This document shows, in pieces, positions 20,983-32,618 of a stretch of 64,000 bases of DNA. The stretch spans positions 186,001 to 250,000 of the forward strand of contig JAIVFJ010000066.1 in the NCBI GenBank assembly GCA_025765615.1, given 5' to 3'. Each line of letters starts with the position of its first letter. Position 1 is the first letter of the stretch. Made by a program: the position numbers and the translations under genes. Origin of the DNA: Zopfochytrium polystomum (taxonomy: Eukaryota > Chytridiomycota > Chytridiomycetes > Chytridiales > Chytridiaceae). The notes beneath the pieces were generated by a model. That model was not told where the DNA came from, ran no database searches, and saw nothing but the letters and a program-made list of their open reading frames with translations.

Positions 20983-22158
20983 ATGCCAGATCGCCGGGCC
21001 CGGTTTCCGCAGGACGCCGCAGAGACCGTCTGTCGCTTCGTCGACTCTCCTCATGATCGCTTTGTCGTCGCGACCCTCCTCGTCCTCCCCATGCTCCAAG
21101 CTGCCGCCTACCGCACCCTCCACCGCGGGAGAGAGTTCGATCGCGCAGCCTCGATCGGTAGCGTCCAGCTGCTCGACCGGCTCCTCGCTTACTGCAAGCT
21201 CATGAATCTCGAACCGCGCTTCTCACGCTACACTTACGGGGCTATCTACAGAGCTGGTGCCAAAGGCCATGTACAAGTTCTGCAATGGTGGAAAGATAGC
21301 GGTCTGCCGCCACCGCTCCCCAATGGCTGCCCTTTGGCCGAGGCTTCCAAATACGGCTACGTGGCAGTGCTGCAGTGGTACAAGGACAGTGGATGGCCTC
21401 TGGATTACTCGTGGTTGGAAATGGACGCGGCAAGCGCGGCCGGCCATGTCTCAGTCCTGCAGTGGTGGAAAGACAGTGGACTACCCCTCAAGTTCGACCA
21501 CGCCATGAGGCATGCAAGCTCCAACAATCACATCAATGTGCTCCAGTGGTGGAAGGACAGTGGGCTGCGTATTCGTGCTGAGGTATATGATTTGGATAAT
21601 GTCAGCTCAATTGAGGTGCTGGAGTGGTGGAAGAGAAGTGGGCTTCAGTTCTATTGCGGCCATTCGCTGACCCGTGCAAGTGAGAGCGGAAACTTGGAAG
21701 TTTTAGACTGGTGGAAGTCGAGCGGCCAGGAACTGACCCACATCGATGCTGCGGTATATTCGGCGTGCCGTGCAGGAAGCGTTGCTAGTTTGCAGTGGTG
21801 GAAAGACAGTGGCTTGGGTGTTGATGTGCGTCACGCATTGAGGAATTGCTCTCGTATTCATCCATCTGCCGTTCAGTGGTGGAGCAAGAGCGGTTGGCCA
21901 GCCATTGCAGACGAGAGTCATTTGGTTGAAGCAAGCGCAAAAGGAAGAGTGGACATACTGCAGATCTGGAAAGCAAGCGGTGAAAACGTCGAGTACAGTG
22001 AAAAGCCACTGGACAGCGCTCTGCTCTCTGGGAACATTGCGGCGCTGAGCTGGTGGAAAGAAAGCGGCTTGGAGCTCAAGTTTTCAAGCTTGGTGACCGA
22101 TAAACTGGGTGACGGGTCCATCGGGCAAAGGTGGTTGAAAGAAAATGGGCTAGTATGA
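20983..22158 (+). CDS. Ankyrin-like LQWWKDSGL-repeat protein
   Basis: A single exon of 391 aa. After about 95 residues with a helical N-terminus (ETVCRFVDSPHDRFVVATLL) come about 11 tandem units with a period near 33 residues. Each has the pattern xGHVxVLQWWKDSGLPL. The first three are almost perfect (LQWWKDSGL, LQWYKDSGW, LQWWKDSGL); later ones drift (LEWWKRSGL, LDWWKSSGQ, LSWWKESGL, and RWLKENGLV at the end). The placement of A/S-GHV before the helix is that of degenerate ankyrin repeats. I recall such WWKDSGL arrays from chytrid and blastoclad genomes, where they form large families. A protein-binding role is likely; the partner is unknown. ATG 20983 was chosen because upstream sequence in frame looks non-coding. 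Confidence 0.85.
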   Translation: MPDRRARFPQDAAETVCRFVDSPHDRFVVATLLVLPMLQAAAYRTLHRGREFDRAASIGSVQLLDRLLAYCKLMNLEPRFSRYTYGAIYRAGAKGHVQVLQWWKDSGLPPPLPNGCPLAEASKYGYVAVLQWYKDSGWPLDYSWLEMDAASAAGHVSVLQWWKDSGLPLKFDHAMRHASSNNHINVLQWWKDSGLRIRAEVYDLDNVSSIEVLEWWKRSGLQFYCGHSLTRASESGNLEVLDWWKSSGQELTHIDAAVYSACRAGSVASLQWWKDSGLGVDVRHALRNCSRIHPSAVQWWSKSGWPAIADESHLVEASAKGRVDILQIWKASGENVEYSEKPLDSALLSGNIAALSWWKESGLELKFSSLVTDKLGDGSIGQRWLKENGLV

Positions 22159-23031
22159 CCGAGAAAAGACTGCTGCTTTGGACCAACAAAGGTGTGTTGA
22201 CAGCGGAATGCAATGAAATTAAAGTGATTCCTCATACATTTTGCAACACTTGAACAATGGCATTCGCTTCCCATTACCGTCAAGGCCAACCAATCTGTTG
22301 AGAACTAGTACTCAATGCAAAAGTCTGTGCTAATCTGATTGGGACTGCAACGGACTCCAAATATCTTTGTTTTCATCTTTGCCAATCAGAACACGGAAGG
22401 TAGGTGATGTGTACAACGTAGTGCTTCAGCGACACTCCACTCCCACACCCGGTGGCAGTCTCCCATCTCCCTCCCTGCTCGCCGCACCAAACTGCTCCCC
22501 GTTGTTAGGTGGGACTGGTTAGCAGCAAGAGGCACCCGAACCTATTATTTTCAGACGTGAGTGCCTTTAGATAGTCGTTCATGTGTTTCAATGGCAAATC
22601 CACACCGTTGTAGTGACAGGAAGATCGTCTGAGGGCATGTCTTTTCTTTAAAATGGGATTAGATTTGAATACGTTAGATGTTCTGCAATGGAGTTCAGTG
22701 GATTGGGGTCAGGGTGGGGTGGGTGGAAGCTACAGCGATGCATTCCACCAAAGCAACAACATCCTGCCCTGTCTGGAGCACGTCCGCGCCTTCGTCACAC
22801 AATTTTGGGCTGTTTGCCTTTCGTTGCAACCATTTCTACTAATCAGATGTCGAACGCAGGCCCAACAACACATCTGCTGCAGCCCGCTGGCCAGATTGGT
22901 CACGGTCGGACATCCACGTGAGGGTTTAGCGTGTCGTCCGACAGAATGCTTTGAGCCTCGGGAACGACTGGGAAGCTTGGCCACGTCGACACTCTGGGCA
23001 AATTTCCACGAATGAGATAGCGTTTAGAGTT

Positions 23032-23067
<36 letters not shown>

Positions 23068-23101
23068 CTTGGCGGGTCTTTATTATTTTCAACTTCATTT
23101 A
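22159..23101. other. Intergenic, between tail-to-tail genes
   Basis: Contains a 46-bp fragment of LTR family B at 22503-22548 (TGTTAGGTGGGACTGG) and a short GA tract at 23034-23064. No gene seen. Confidence 0.55.
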
Positions 23102-25414
23102 TCACAGCCGCCGAGTCTTGCCGTTGCCGCCGTCGCCGGCGCCCTTAAAGCCTTTCGGCGGCGCACTCCAGTTGGCCTTGACGACCAGCGGCGGCGGGTA
23201 GTCCCACACTTCATCGCGGACCTGCCGCCCCAACTCGCCGCCCTCTTCCTTGTCCCACCGCTGCCGCGCCCGCGCCGTCACGCGCGCGATCGCCGTCCGG
23301 TCGACCGCCCACGGCGTGTGCACCCTGCCGCCCGCGAGCTCGGACTCGCTGCCGTCGCCATCGTCCAGCGCCGGCAGCCACCGCCGCACGTACGCGCCGG
23401 TCGGGTCGTAGTCCAACGCCTGCTTGATCATGTTGAACGTCCGGTTCTCGCGCGGGTCCACACCGACCCCGGCTACGTACTGCCAGTTGCCAAAGTTGGA
23501 CGCCGGGTCGTGGTCGAGGAGCTGCGACTCAAAGTACTCGGCGCCGAAGCGCCAGTCGAGGCGCAGGTCCTTGGCGAGGAAAGACGCCACGTTCTGCCGG
23601 CCGCGGTTCGACATGAAGCTGCGCGGAAGAGTTGGGAAACAGGCAAAGGGGGGGGGGGGGAGTATGTGCAAGACGGGAAAGCACAGAGGAAGAGAGAGTA
23701 CGAGACGAGTCGAGGAAGTCAGATTCATAGAACGTAGGGTTGCGCAAAACTGAAAGAAAGACCAACAGCGATAGCCTTACCCAGTCCGCTGTAGTTCGCG
23801 CATGTTCGCGTCGACCCACGGCACACCTGTTTGGCCGTTCGCCCACATAGACATGGTTGTTTTGTCCTTGCGAGCAGTGGATACCGGGGTGAGAGCGCTG
23901 TTGGGCGAGCCGTCCCAAAAGAATATCTGGTATCGTGCAGAGAGAAGCTCGAAAGTCAAACGGCCGAAAAGCCTCAAGGCCAGTAAGAAACAGAGAACCA
24001 GATCGCCTACATTGTTGCCGATCTTGCGCGCCAGAAACTTAAAGTAGTCCCGCCAGAGGAGTTCGAACCACATCCAGTACGTGCCGTCGTTGGAGCCGCG
24101 CTTCCCTTCCACCTTCTTCAGGCTGTGGTACAGGTAGCGCGGGGAGATGGCGCCGACGGCCAGCCATGGGGAAAACTGTTAGAGTTGTTTTTGTGTATGA
24201 TGTGACTATTAGCTCTACAACCTCTCTCTTTTACTTCGTGAATACGACGAAATCCTCACCTTGGAGCTATATTCGGTGCCGATGAGGCCGTTCCGCGTGG
24301 CCTTGTACGTATCAATGGCGCGCGTCGCTTCGAAATACGACTTCACGCGAGCGAGTGCCGCCGCCTCGCCGCCGCCGAACGGGAAAGCCGACCGCGGGTC
24401 CATCGGCGGCAGGCCGGCGGTCATGGCATCAAACCACGCAGCCGGCTTTGGCAGCACGTACAGGTGCGAGCCGGCGGCGGCGGCGGGTTGCCCGTCGTTA
24501 GCCCGCTCAAGTGCGTCCCAGAGCGCCGCGCGTCGACGAAGCAAGCTGCGCGCGGCGGGGTGGCCGAGGGCGTCGACGACGCGGGGCGCCGAGAGGCCCG
24601 CGCCCTCGACGGCTTTGCGGAACTCGGTGAAGACGTCGGGGAGCGCGGCAATGTTTTTCTTTGCGGCGGTGGCGCTGGAGCGGCCAGAGGTGTTTGCAAA
24701 GGGGAGTTCGGCGGGGTCGAGCATGGTCGAAGCGGGGTCGACCAGGACGGAGCGGACGCCGAGGGCGTCGAGGGCGCGCCGGATGCGTTCCTGGATGCGG
24801 GCTTCCTCAAAGGTCGGGTCCGCGTGCAGGAACACGGCGTCCACGACGGCGCTCAGCGTGGGCGTGTCGGTGACCGCTTGAACAAGAGCGGGCAGGACGC
24901 GTTCGGGTTCGCCGAACCGCACGAGGAGATCCGAGCCCAGGTCGCGCAGAGACTGCTGGAGGGAGCGGACCGTTTCGCAAAAGAACCGTGTTTTTTGCGG
25001 GCCTGCCCGTGGTAGCTTGTAGTACCAAGTGGTGGGAGGATCGAAGCGCTGTGCTGGGCGCGACGACGCCGCCGCCGCGGCGGCGCCGGAGGAGGGTGAG
25101 GTCGCTGGCAGTCCCGAGAGGTCATTGAAGCGCGGATCGAAGCAGAAGACAGGAATGACGAGTGACTCTGCACTTGCGCTGCCGCCGGTCGTTTTGGCGC
25201 CGGCGGCCTTTGAGGCAGTCGCGGCCGAGGCCGAAATTGCGGCGGCCAGGGCGGGGTTATCGTGGATCCTGAGGTCGGTGTTGCGGAACAGCATGAACGA
25301 AACGGAGAGAAGGGCCGTTGTGGTGGCCGTCACTGGAGTCGTCGAAGCCCCGGTTATCGCAGTGCCAGCGGCAGCAGCCGCAGCAGCAGCAGCAGTGAAC
25401 GACGCGGGTGGCAT
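23102..25414 (-). CDS. DASH-type cryptochrome/photolyase
   Basis: Four exons: 25414-24260, 24175-24011, 23926-23781, 23618-23102, phases consistent, 660 aa. The photolyase alpha/beta domain starts at [16 protein letters not shown] and continues with [26 protein letters not shown] and [16 protein letters not shown]. The FAD-binding part has [17 protein letters not shown] joined to [18 protein letters not shown], then [37 protein letters not shown] and [11 protein letters not shown]. These are signatures of the CRY-DASH group, flavoproteins that repair cyclobutane dimers (mainly in single-stranded DNA) and may sense blue light. ATG 25414 is the nearest start to the domain. An in-frame ATG at 25642 would add a 76-residue Ser/Arg-rich leader that could target an organelle. 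It is head-to-head with the taspase-like gene. Confidence 0.93.
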
Positions 25415-25699
25415 TGGCGGGTAGGGTAGGGCAGGGTAGAGTTGGAGGTGGGGACAGGGTAGGGTAGAGAAGGGTAGAAAAGGATCGTTGGATCCACTGC
25501 TTCTGGGTGCGGAGTTATTATATGGCTTGCTTGGTGGGTGGGGGTGGCTCGGACCGGACACGAGACGAAATGCCATCGGCGATCGACTCGATCGCTCGGA
25601 TCCGCGATTCTTTCGAATCGAGAATGAAGGCTTGGCCGTCATGTGACTTCACGTGATCGAACAGGCAGAGTGAATACTGGCGCACGTGACTCGGCTGAC
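25415..25699. promoter_or_regulatory. Short divergent promoter region
   Basis: Only 285 bp separate the CRY-DASH ATG from the taspase-like ATG, so they probably share a bidirectional promoter. It contains GGGTAG repeats at 25420-25475. If the longer CRY-DASH start (25642) is used, the spacer shrinks to 57 bp. Confidence 0.5.
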
Positions 25700-26139
25700 A
25701 TGGACGCCCGCCCACAAGTCAGAACAAGGACGGCTGCAACGACGACCACTTCAGGTACTACTACTACTACTACTACTACTCCTACCACTTCCACCAGCTC
25801 GACATCATTTACCGATCTTCGGGCGGCGGCGGCCACCGTCGTGGTCCACCTCGGCGCCGGCGTCTACTCCCGCGACCCCCGCCCGCGTACGCGCACACCG
25901 CCGCCTCGCCGCACGCGCATGCATCGCCGCCATGCCGCTGCTGCTGCTGCCGCCACCGGCGACCGCAACCCCAGCAGCGCTCGGCGGTGCTGCTCGTAGC
26001 GGTGCGCAGCGGACCTCGGACAGCGGCGGCGGCAGCGGCGGCGGCAGCGGCGGCGCCCGCGATCGGAAAAAGAGAAAGCGTGACTGCGTCGACGGCGGCG
26101 ACGGCAATAGGAAAGCCGATCACAACGACGATGACGGCG

Positions 26140-26177
<38 letters not shown>

Positions 26178-27839
26178 CACGACTACGACGACGACGACCA
26201 CGACGCACTGCTGACCCCCGCCGCGAGGGCCGTGCGCGCCGCCATCCGCGCGCTGGAGGCGTCGCCACTGACGAACGCCGGCCGCGGCGCGAACCTGACC
26301 GTCGCCGGCACCGTCGAGTGCGACGCCGCAGTCATGCAGTCGGCGAGGTCGTGCGCGACGGCGACGTCGTCGGCGCCGACGACGACAAGCATCATGAGCA
26401 GGACTTCGTTTGGCGCCGTCGGCGCCGCGCCGGGCCTCGCGCACCCCATCGACGCCGCCGCACGCGTCATGGCCGCGCAAGCCGCGGGAATCGGCGCCCT
26501 CGGCCGCGTGCCGCCCATGCTGGTCGTCGGCGACGCCGCCGCGCGGCGATTCGGACCCCGCACCGCCGCCGCCGCCGCATCCGGGGTCGGCGGCGTGGTC
26601 GGCCGTGCAGGCGGAGGCGGCGGCCGGCTGGTAACTCGTCGCGCGCGCCTGCGATGGCGCGGGGCGATGCGGCTGTTGCGCGCCGCCGGCGTGTTTGATC
26701 CCGACGACGGCTACGACGGCAGAGGAGAGAAGCTGGGACGCGTCGTCGACTACGGCGAGTACGCGTTCGACGACGACAATGACGATGGCGACGACGACGA
26801 TGACAGCGGCGACCGCTGCGACGGTGACCGCGACCGCGACCATAGGGACGCTGAGGGCGGCGGCCAACGCGACGAAAGAGTCAGCCGAGACGCGAGAGAC
26901 GAGAGAGACGACGACGGCGACGACGACGACTGCATGGACGACACGGTCGGCGCCGTCGCGGTCGACGCCTTTGGCAACATTGCGGCGGGCGTGTCGAGCG
27001 GCGGCATTCTTCTCAAGGTCCAACCCTTCCCCCCCCTCCCCCCCCCTAATGCGGCGGCCAGCTTCTGACGAAACTTCAACAAACAAAACAAAACAACAAC
27101 AACAACACCGTATTCATTAAAGGTCCCCGGCCGCGTCGGCGAAGCCGCCATGTACGGTTGCGGCGTGTGGACGCAGCAGCCCGACGAACCCGACGACGAC
27201 GAGGACGCCCCCTTGCGCCCGCGGGCCGGCGTCGGGTGCAGCCTGTCCGGGACGGGCGAGCAGATCATGACGACGCTGTTGGCGCGACGTATCGGCGGCG
27301 CGCTGGCGGCCGTTACCGGCGGAGATGCCGGCGGCAATGACAATGGCAATGTCGACGACGACGCCGACGACGACGACGACGCGGACTCGGACTCTGCTGC
27401 CGCCGCGGACCGGGACGGCGTCCGCGCCCCTCATCCGCCGCAACCGCCACCGCCGATACCGCCGCCGCCGCCGCAGCAGCAGCAGCCCACCGCCGCGCTG
27501 ACGCGCGTGCTGCGCGGCTTTGTGCGGAGCCGCGCGCTCGCCGGGTACGCCGAAAAGAGCGCGGGCGCGGTCGCGCTGCGGGTCGTCCCTGCGGCGGCGT
27601 CGGCGGGGGCGGCGGCGGCACGGCCGTCGCTCGAGGTGTGGTACGGCCACACGACCGACAGTTTTTGCGTCGGGTGGATGTCGGCCGGCGACCGCCGCCC
27701 GACGACCGTGCTGTCGCGCCGGCGGCGGTCGCCCGGCGGCGGCGGGGACAGCAGCGGAGGTGGAGGAGGAGGTGGAAGTGGCGACCGCCGCGGGGACGAC
27801 GACGACGGGGTGGTCGTGGGACTGTTTTCGGTGCGGTGA
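25700..27839 (+). CDS. Taspase-1-like threonine endopeptidase
   Basis: Model: 25700-25886, 25975-27017, 27123-27839, 648 aa. Conserved blocks in order are VVVHLGAGVYS, LEASPLTNAGRGANL, GTVECDAAVMQS, SFGAVGAAPGLAHPIDAA and GRVPPMLVVGDAA. The catalytic region is DDTVGAVAVDAFGNIAAGVS followed by SGGILLK, then VPGRVGEAAMYGCGVW and TTDSFCVGWMSAG. In taspase 1 (N-terminal-nucleophile, asparaginase-fold) the Thr of DTVGAV is exposed by self-cleavage and becomes the nucleophile; here it is codon 26943-26945, residue 386. Human taspase cuts MLL and TFIIA. The alpha part is lengthened by an Asp/Asn-rich insertion with a poly-Asn run and an RKKRKR nuclear signal. The first intron (88 bp) restores frame but would remove a possible helix; a one-base shift there is the alternative. 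The second intron has a weak donor. Confidence 0.82.
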
Positions 27840-28526
27840 GAAAAAAGTGCCGGCGGGGGGTTGTGTGCGGGGGGTGAGAGGGTGTTTTGCGAAGTGGGGA
27901 GGGGGAGGGGACTGTGAGTGTTTGCAGCGTGCGCAAGGAGGAGGAGAGGAGGAGTGTGTGTGAGTGCCCCACGGATGAATTTTGCGGTGTCACTATCAAG
28001 AGAAGCGGGCCGGATGGCAGCTTCGAATGTTCTTTCACAACGCCGCTGCCGTCGCCAGCTACTGCCGCTCAGGTATCACACGCAACGTGTGTTAGAATAG
28101 TCTGCTTTTTTTTTTTGGTCGCCTGCAACTGACCGTGCTCGAAGCATGGTCGCCAGACAGAAGAGGGTCAAGCAAGAAAGGAGAGAAAGACTCTTTTACT
28201 AAACATCATCGCATCGCTCGAAGGAAAACGAGGCCAAGGTGAAAAAGAAAATGAAACACACACACACACAAACACACAAAGAGAGACTGATTGAGAATAA
28301 AAGCAAGTGCAAGCGTCTCGTCGCTCCCGTTCAGTCCAAATCGACGGGGAAAAGGGAAGCGAGGGAGACGGGGGAAAAGTCTACAATATACGGAAAGCAA
28401 ACGTGTCGCAAAAGAGAGAGAGAAAAAAAAGGACACAAGCACATCCACTCACCCTCATAAAACCAAAAACGCGTCATGGTCCACACCCTCTACCCCCCCC
28501 CCCCCCCACCCCCGCTCTATCTCCAA
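27840..28526. other. Intergenic between convergent genes
   Basis: Two 3' UTRs are expected here. Holds a short CA repeat (28255-28278), purine-rich DNA and a C-run at about 28492-28507. No gene seen. Confidence 0.55.
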
Positions 28527-29877
28527 TCACCAAACGGCGGTTCCACCCACCGCAGACGCGACGGCAGAAATCGCCGCAAACAGTCCGCGCGCGAGGAGCG
28601 TCCACAAGGTTGCGGCGCCCGCCCAGGCGGCCGCGATCGACACAACGTCGACCACACGCGGCCGGACGCGGAGGATGCGCACGGGCGGCTGGGAGAGGCG
28701 AGGAGAAGATGCGGCTGCGGCGGCGACGACAGATCCTGGCGCGTGAGCGTCCGTCGCCGGCGCCCGCGGTGCGGCGGAGTGACGGGGCGGTCGCCACCGG
28801 CAGCCGGCCGCAGCCTCGACGTCCAGGGTGCTGCTGCTGCCGCCGTCAACGTCCCACCACGGCCGCAAAGGTTGGGAGCTGCCGCTAACATCACCAACGC
28901 TGTTGCTGCTGTAGTCGTCGTCGACGCCACTGGAAGATTTCAATTTACCCGCGGCGAGCTGAGCGGCGAAGCGCGTGAGCATCCTGCGCTTGCGGTCGTA
29001 CCGGCCGCGTAGCCACGCAGTGAAGATGGCTTCGTCCTCGGCGTCGCCATCGCCCGAGTCGCGCCGGTCTATCCCCGGCACGTGTTCGACCGGGACAGCG
29101 TCATAGTGCATGTGCACGCGTCGTGGGCCGACGCCGGGTTCCAGGAGCACCTTGAGGAGCGGGTACCGGTCGTACGGGAACAGATGCTGCGGAAGGCCGC
29201 CGCCCTCGTACGCAACGCACACGTCAAACAAGGTGTCGACAGTGCCTCGGGACAGGGTTGTCCCAGTCGGCCGAAGCGCGCGGCCCGTCGCTGCGAGTTG
29301 GGTTCTCGAGGAGTTTGAAGCAGTCGTGGTTGCGATGGCAGCCGCGGAAGGCTGCAACGGCGTGTCACCGGCAGGTGGCCCTCCAGTCAGGAGGGGGATG
29401 CGCTCGGCGTCGTTGGGGGTGTCGAGAATGGAAACTGTAACGCGCTCGCCGTCTGCCTCGGTGCCGCGGTTGCCTCCGTCGCCGCCGCGCAAGACTTGCA
29501 AACATCTCCGCAACCCAGTTGCCTTGGGGTACAGCACTCGGATCCGCTCGTCCGCGTCATCGTCCTCGATGTCTTGGTCGTCCTGGACGTCAACGCCCTC
29601 GTCCTGCGGGGAATCCCCGCCACAAAAGGGGGCGTCTTCGTCGCAGCGTCCGCCCAGGGTCCACAGGGCGTCGGGGCCTTCCAGGGCGTCGATCTTCTTT
29701 TTGTACTTTCGCGCGGCTTCGACGGCCTCGTCACACACGACGGTTCCCTCGGGGAAGAGCAGTAGCCACAGCGGGCTGGGCGACGCCGCCGAGCGCGACA
29801 GCGCGTTGGTCAGCCGCGGGCCGTCGACCGACCATTTGCGGGCGAGGAAGATGAATTCGAAGAACTGCATGCCCCAT

Positions 29878-29920
<43 letters not shown>

Positions 29921-30045
29921 TTGTTAGTGGGAGTTGGAGTTGAGAGTGGAAGTGAGTGAGTGGAGACAACGACAAGGAGGAATGTGGAGATTGTCGACCG
30001 AGATGATCGAGACCAAGGCATATGAGACAAACAGACAAGAGGCCT

Positions 30046-30110
<65 letters not shown>

Positions 30111-30454
30111 CAGAGAGCGAGCCAAAGAGAGACAGAGAGGGAGAGACAGACAGACAGACAGAGAGAGAGACAAGCGAGCTGGAGCCACCGACAGCAGACA
30201 GCGCCAGCGGAAGCAGATCAGGCCACAACAACACAACAACAACAACAATACACAACGCGATGAAGTGACAGGCTCTCTCCACTCACACTCTCTCCACTCC
30301 ACTCACACTCCACTCGCTCCACTCACTCACCAAGGACAGGGATCCACTTGAGGTCTTCCTTGAGAACGATCTTCAGGTCGCCGTGCGCGCCGTTCGCCCA
30401 CCTGCGTGTTTGTTTGTGTTTCAGGTTGTTAGGTTGTTGGTTCGTTGTTGTTGT

Positions 30455-30488
<34 letters not shown>

Positions 30489-31125
30489 CGCGTGGTGTTG
30501 TTCGTAGTTGTTGAGGATTTAACGAGTAAGTATCAGAGAGAGAGAGAGAGAGAGATAGAGAGAGAGAGAAAGATAGAGAGAGAGAGAGAGAGAGGGCGCT
30601 CGCGCGCGTGTGTGTGTGTTTGAATACGACGCATTCGACCGAACGAAATGACGCAGAACAACAAAATGCCAAGTTGTTAATGCACACTCACGCGACAACC
30701 CAAAAGTAGCACCAGTCCGTGTAAATCTGGTGGTTGGCAATAATCACAGTCTTGGGTGGGGCGTGCGCTGTGCTTGTACGACGACCACGATCACGACGGC
30801 CGCCGCCCGGAGCAAACTCGGCCAAAGCGTCGTGGTCGCCCGAGAGCACAATGTCGAGCGGGCCGCAGAGGAGGGCGAGGACGCAGACGATGACCGCGCC
30901 AAACATGCGCTCCGTCCAGCGGACGAAGCGTGCAAACAGAAAAGGGCTGCAGAGCACGCCGCGCAGGGCCACCAGCGCCGCAAACTGCAGCGAGTTGAGC
31001 GCCACCGCCGACACGCCCAGCACGACCGCCAGGGCAACCGCCCGCACGAGCACGACGGGCGACCGCCACCGCACGGCCGATGGGCTCTGCGGGTCTTCCT
31101 CGCTGCTGGGGTTTCTGCCATTATA

Positions 31126-31158
<33 letters not shown>

Positions 31159-31449
31159 TGTACCACCACCACTGCTAATGCTACTAGTGTTGCCGTCGTC
31201 GTTTCTGCCGTTACCAATGTTATTGTTTATAATACTGCCATCGTCGTTGTGGTTCTGATGCTTCTGGATGAGGTGGTGGTGGTGGTGGTGGTGGTAGTGG
31301 TGGTGCTGCGGCCGACGCTCTCCCCGGTTGACGACGGCTTCGCCGGTGGTGGTGGTGCGAACATCGCAATCGCAATCACCAGCTGCTGCTGCTGCTGCTG
31401 CTGCTGATGGCACCACCGCATCTCCCATCCCTTGTGGTGTCATCGTCAT
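28527..31449 (-). CDS. Membrane lysophospholipid acyltransferase (AGPAT/LCLAT-like)
   Basis: Exons 31449-30692, 30401-30331, 29878-28527, phases consistent, 726 aa. After a His/Asn-rich disordered N-terminus there are hydrophobic segments (VVLVRAVALAVVLGVSAVAL and MFGAVIVCVLALLCGPLDIV). The acyltransferase motifs follow: NHQIYTDWCYFW (NHx4D), then WLLLFPEGT. PKATGLRRCLQ and VHMHYDAVP followed by FTAWLRGRYDRKRRML match the C-terminal region of the LCLAT1/CST26 branch. Such enzymes transfer acyl-CoA chains to lysophosphatidic acid, lysophosphatidylinositol or lysocardiolipin in ER membranes. A C-terminal hydrophobic stretch (about 35 residues) suggests another anchor. Acidic inserts separate FPEGT from the rest. 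The substrate cannot be told from sequence. Start: first ATG after an in-frame stop. Confidence 0.88.
29879..30330. repeat. Intron made of microsatellites
   Basis: Intron 2 of the acyltransferase gene. In the gene's sense it ends in (AC)n directly before the acceptor AG (plus strand (GT)n at 29881-29918), and it holds long CT/GTCT tracts (plus strand GA/GACA at 30043-30172). The other intron (30402-30691) has AC (30458-30484) and GA (30535-30594) tracts. Confidence 0.85.
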
Positions 31450-32487
31450 CGCCACAATCTAAAATCCAAAAGAACAAAAAAAAAAAAAGATAAAAAAAAG
31501 ATAAAAATAGATAAAAAAAGATAAAAAAAAAGGATTAAAAAAAGATTGAAATAGAGACAAACTTTTTTCTTCTCCAGAACGCGGCGCCCCCCGAATAAGT
31601 GCATAAGACATCTTTAGGCGGAGCCTTGTGACTCGGCCGCAAGTTTAACAATGATCCAGCATAAAATGCTGCACTGATTTTCAACACTATTCACATCTTC
31701 ATCACCGCCACCTGACAGCTGTTGCAGCAGGGCACTGGTACGCCTTTTCCAACCTATCCAACTTCAACAACACCATTACACCAGTGCAAGTAGCACTTTT
31801 GGCAGCCCACCTGTTTTCCCAAGGTTGCAGCTATTCCACAATTCAAACTTCCGTCTCTGGCGTTGGCACTTTACTTTACTTGGTGGTACTAACTGGCCCG
31901 AGGTCTGTTCACACCCACATGTGGTCTTCGCCCTTGCTGGAATTAGAAACGTGCAGCAGCTGAAAGTCTGACAGCAGTTTCATTTCCCCATCTTCCTCTT
32001 CCTCCACCCTTTGGGATCTTGAGAAGTAGCTGATTGTAGGCTAAACTTGTTTAGCCGAAGTCAGCTCCCTGATTTGTACGCAGGAGGAGAAGAAGGAGGA
32101 GGTTTCCGAATTTCTGAGTTCTTTCTTGACATTTTTGTTCTCTGGATTCGAACTCCGACGTGCGTTGCTCCGAAATGACCACACCCACCTCCCTGGCTCG
32201 CCCTCCTCCCAGACTGTGAGAGACCTTTTGCTGTGGACTCCAAGATGATTCCTTCATATACATGAAATTTTTTTTATTTTTTTATGTTTTTTTTTTCTCC
32301 CTTCTGTTTGGCCAAGCTTTCTGCCCCATATCCACGGGCAAAACGTTTCCCCGAAAACGATGTTGACTGACAAAAAAGGGCAAAAGGCATGCAAACCTTG
32401 TCCAAAAAATGCGCGGTAACGTCACACGCCTCCGTTGTCTCTGTCCCTTTCCTATCTCTCTCTGTTTCTCTCACTCTCTCACTCACT

Positions 32488-32531
<44 letters not shown>

Positions 32532-32618
32532 ACCTTGTTTCACAAACAAAAAAAACAAAAAAAAAAAAAAAGAAAATCACGGGACAAAACAATTCGTTCA
32601 GCCAGCCAGCCAGAGCAA
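31450..32618. other. Divergent intergenic region
   Basis: Between the acyltransferase (minus) and aldehyde dehydrogenase (plus). Contains an A-rich GATAAAAAA repeat (31470-31550), AT-rich non-coding DNA, and a (CT)n tract at about 32490-32529 followed by A-runs just before the ALDH ATG, a likely promoter/5' UTR arrangement. Confidence 0.55.

Noticed and set aside
25864..25975. True frameshift mutation in the taspase-like gene
   Set aside because: An 88-bp GT-AG intron (25887-25974) restores the frame exactly, so a broken gene is not required, though the alternative stays open.
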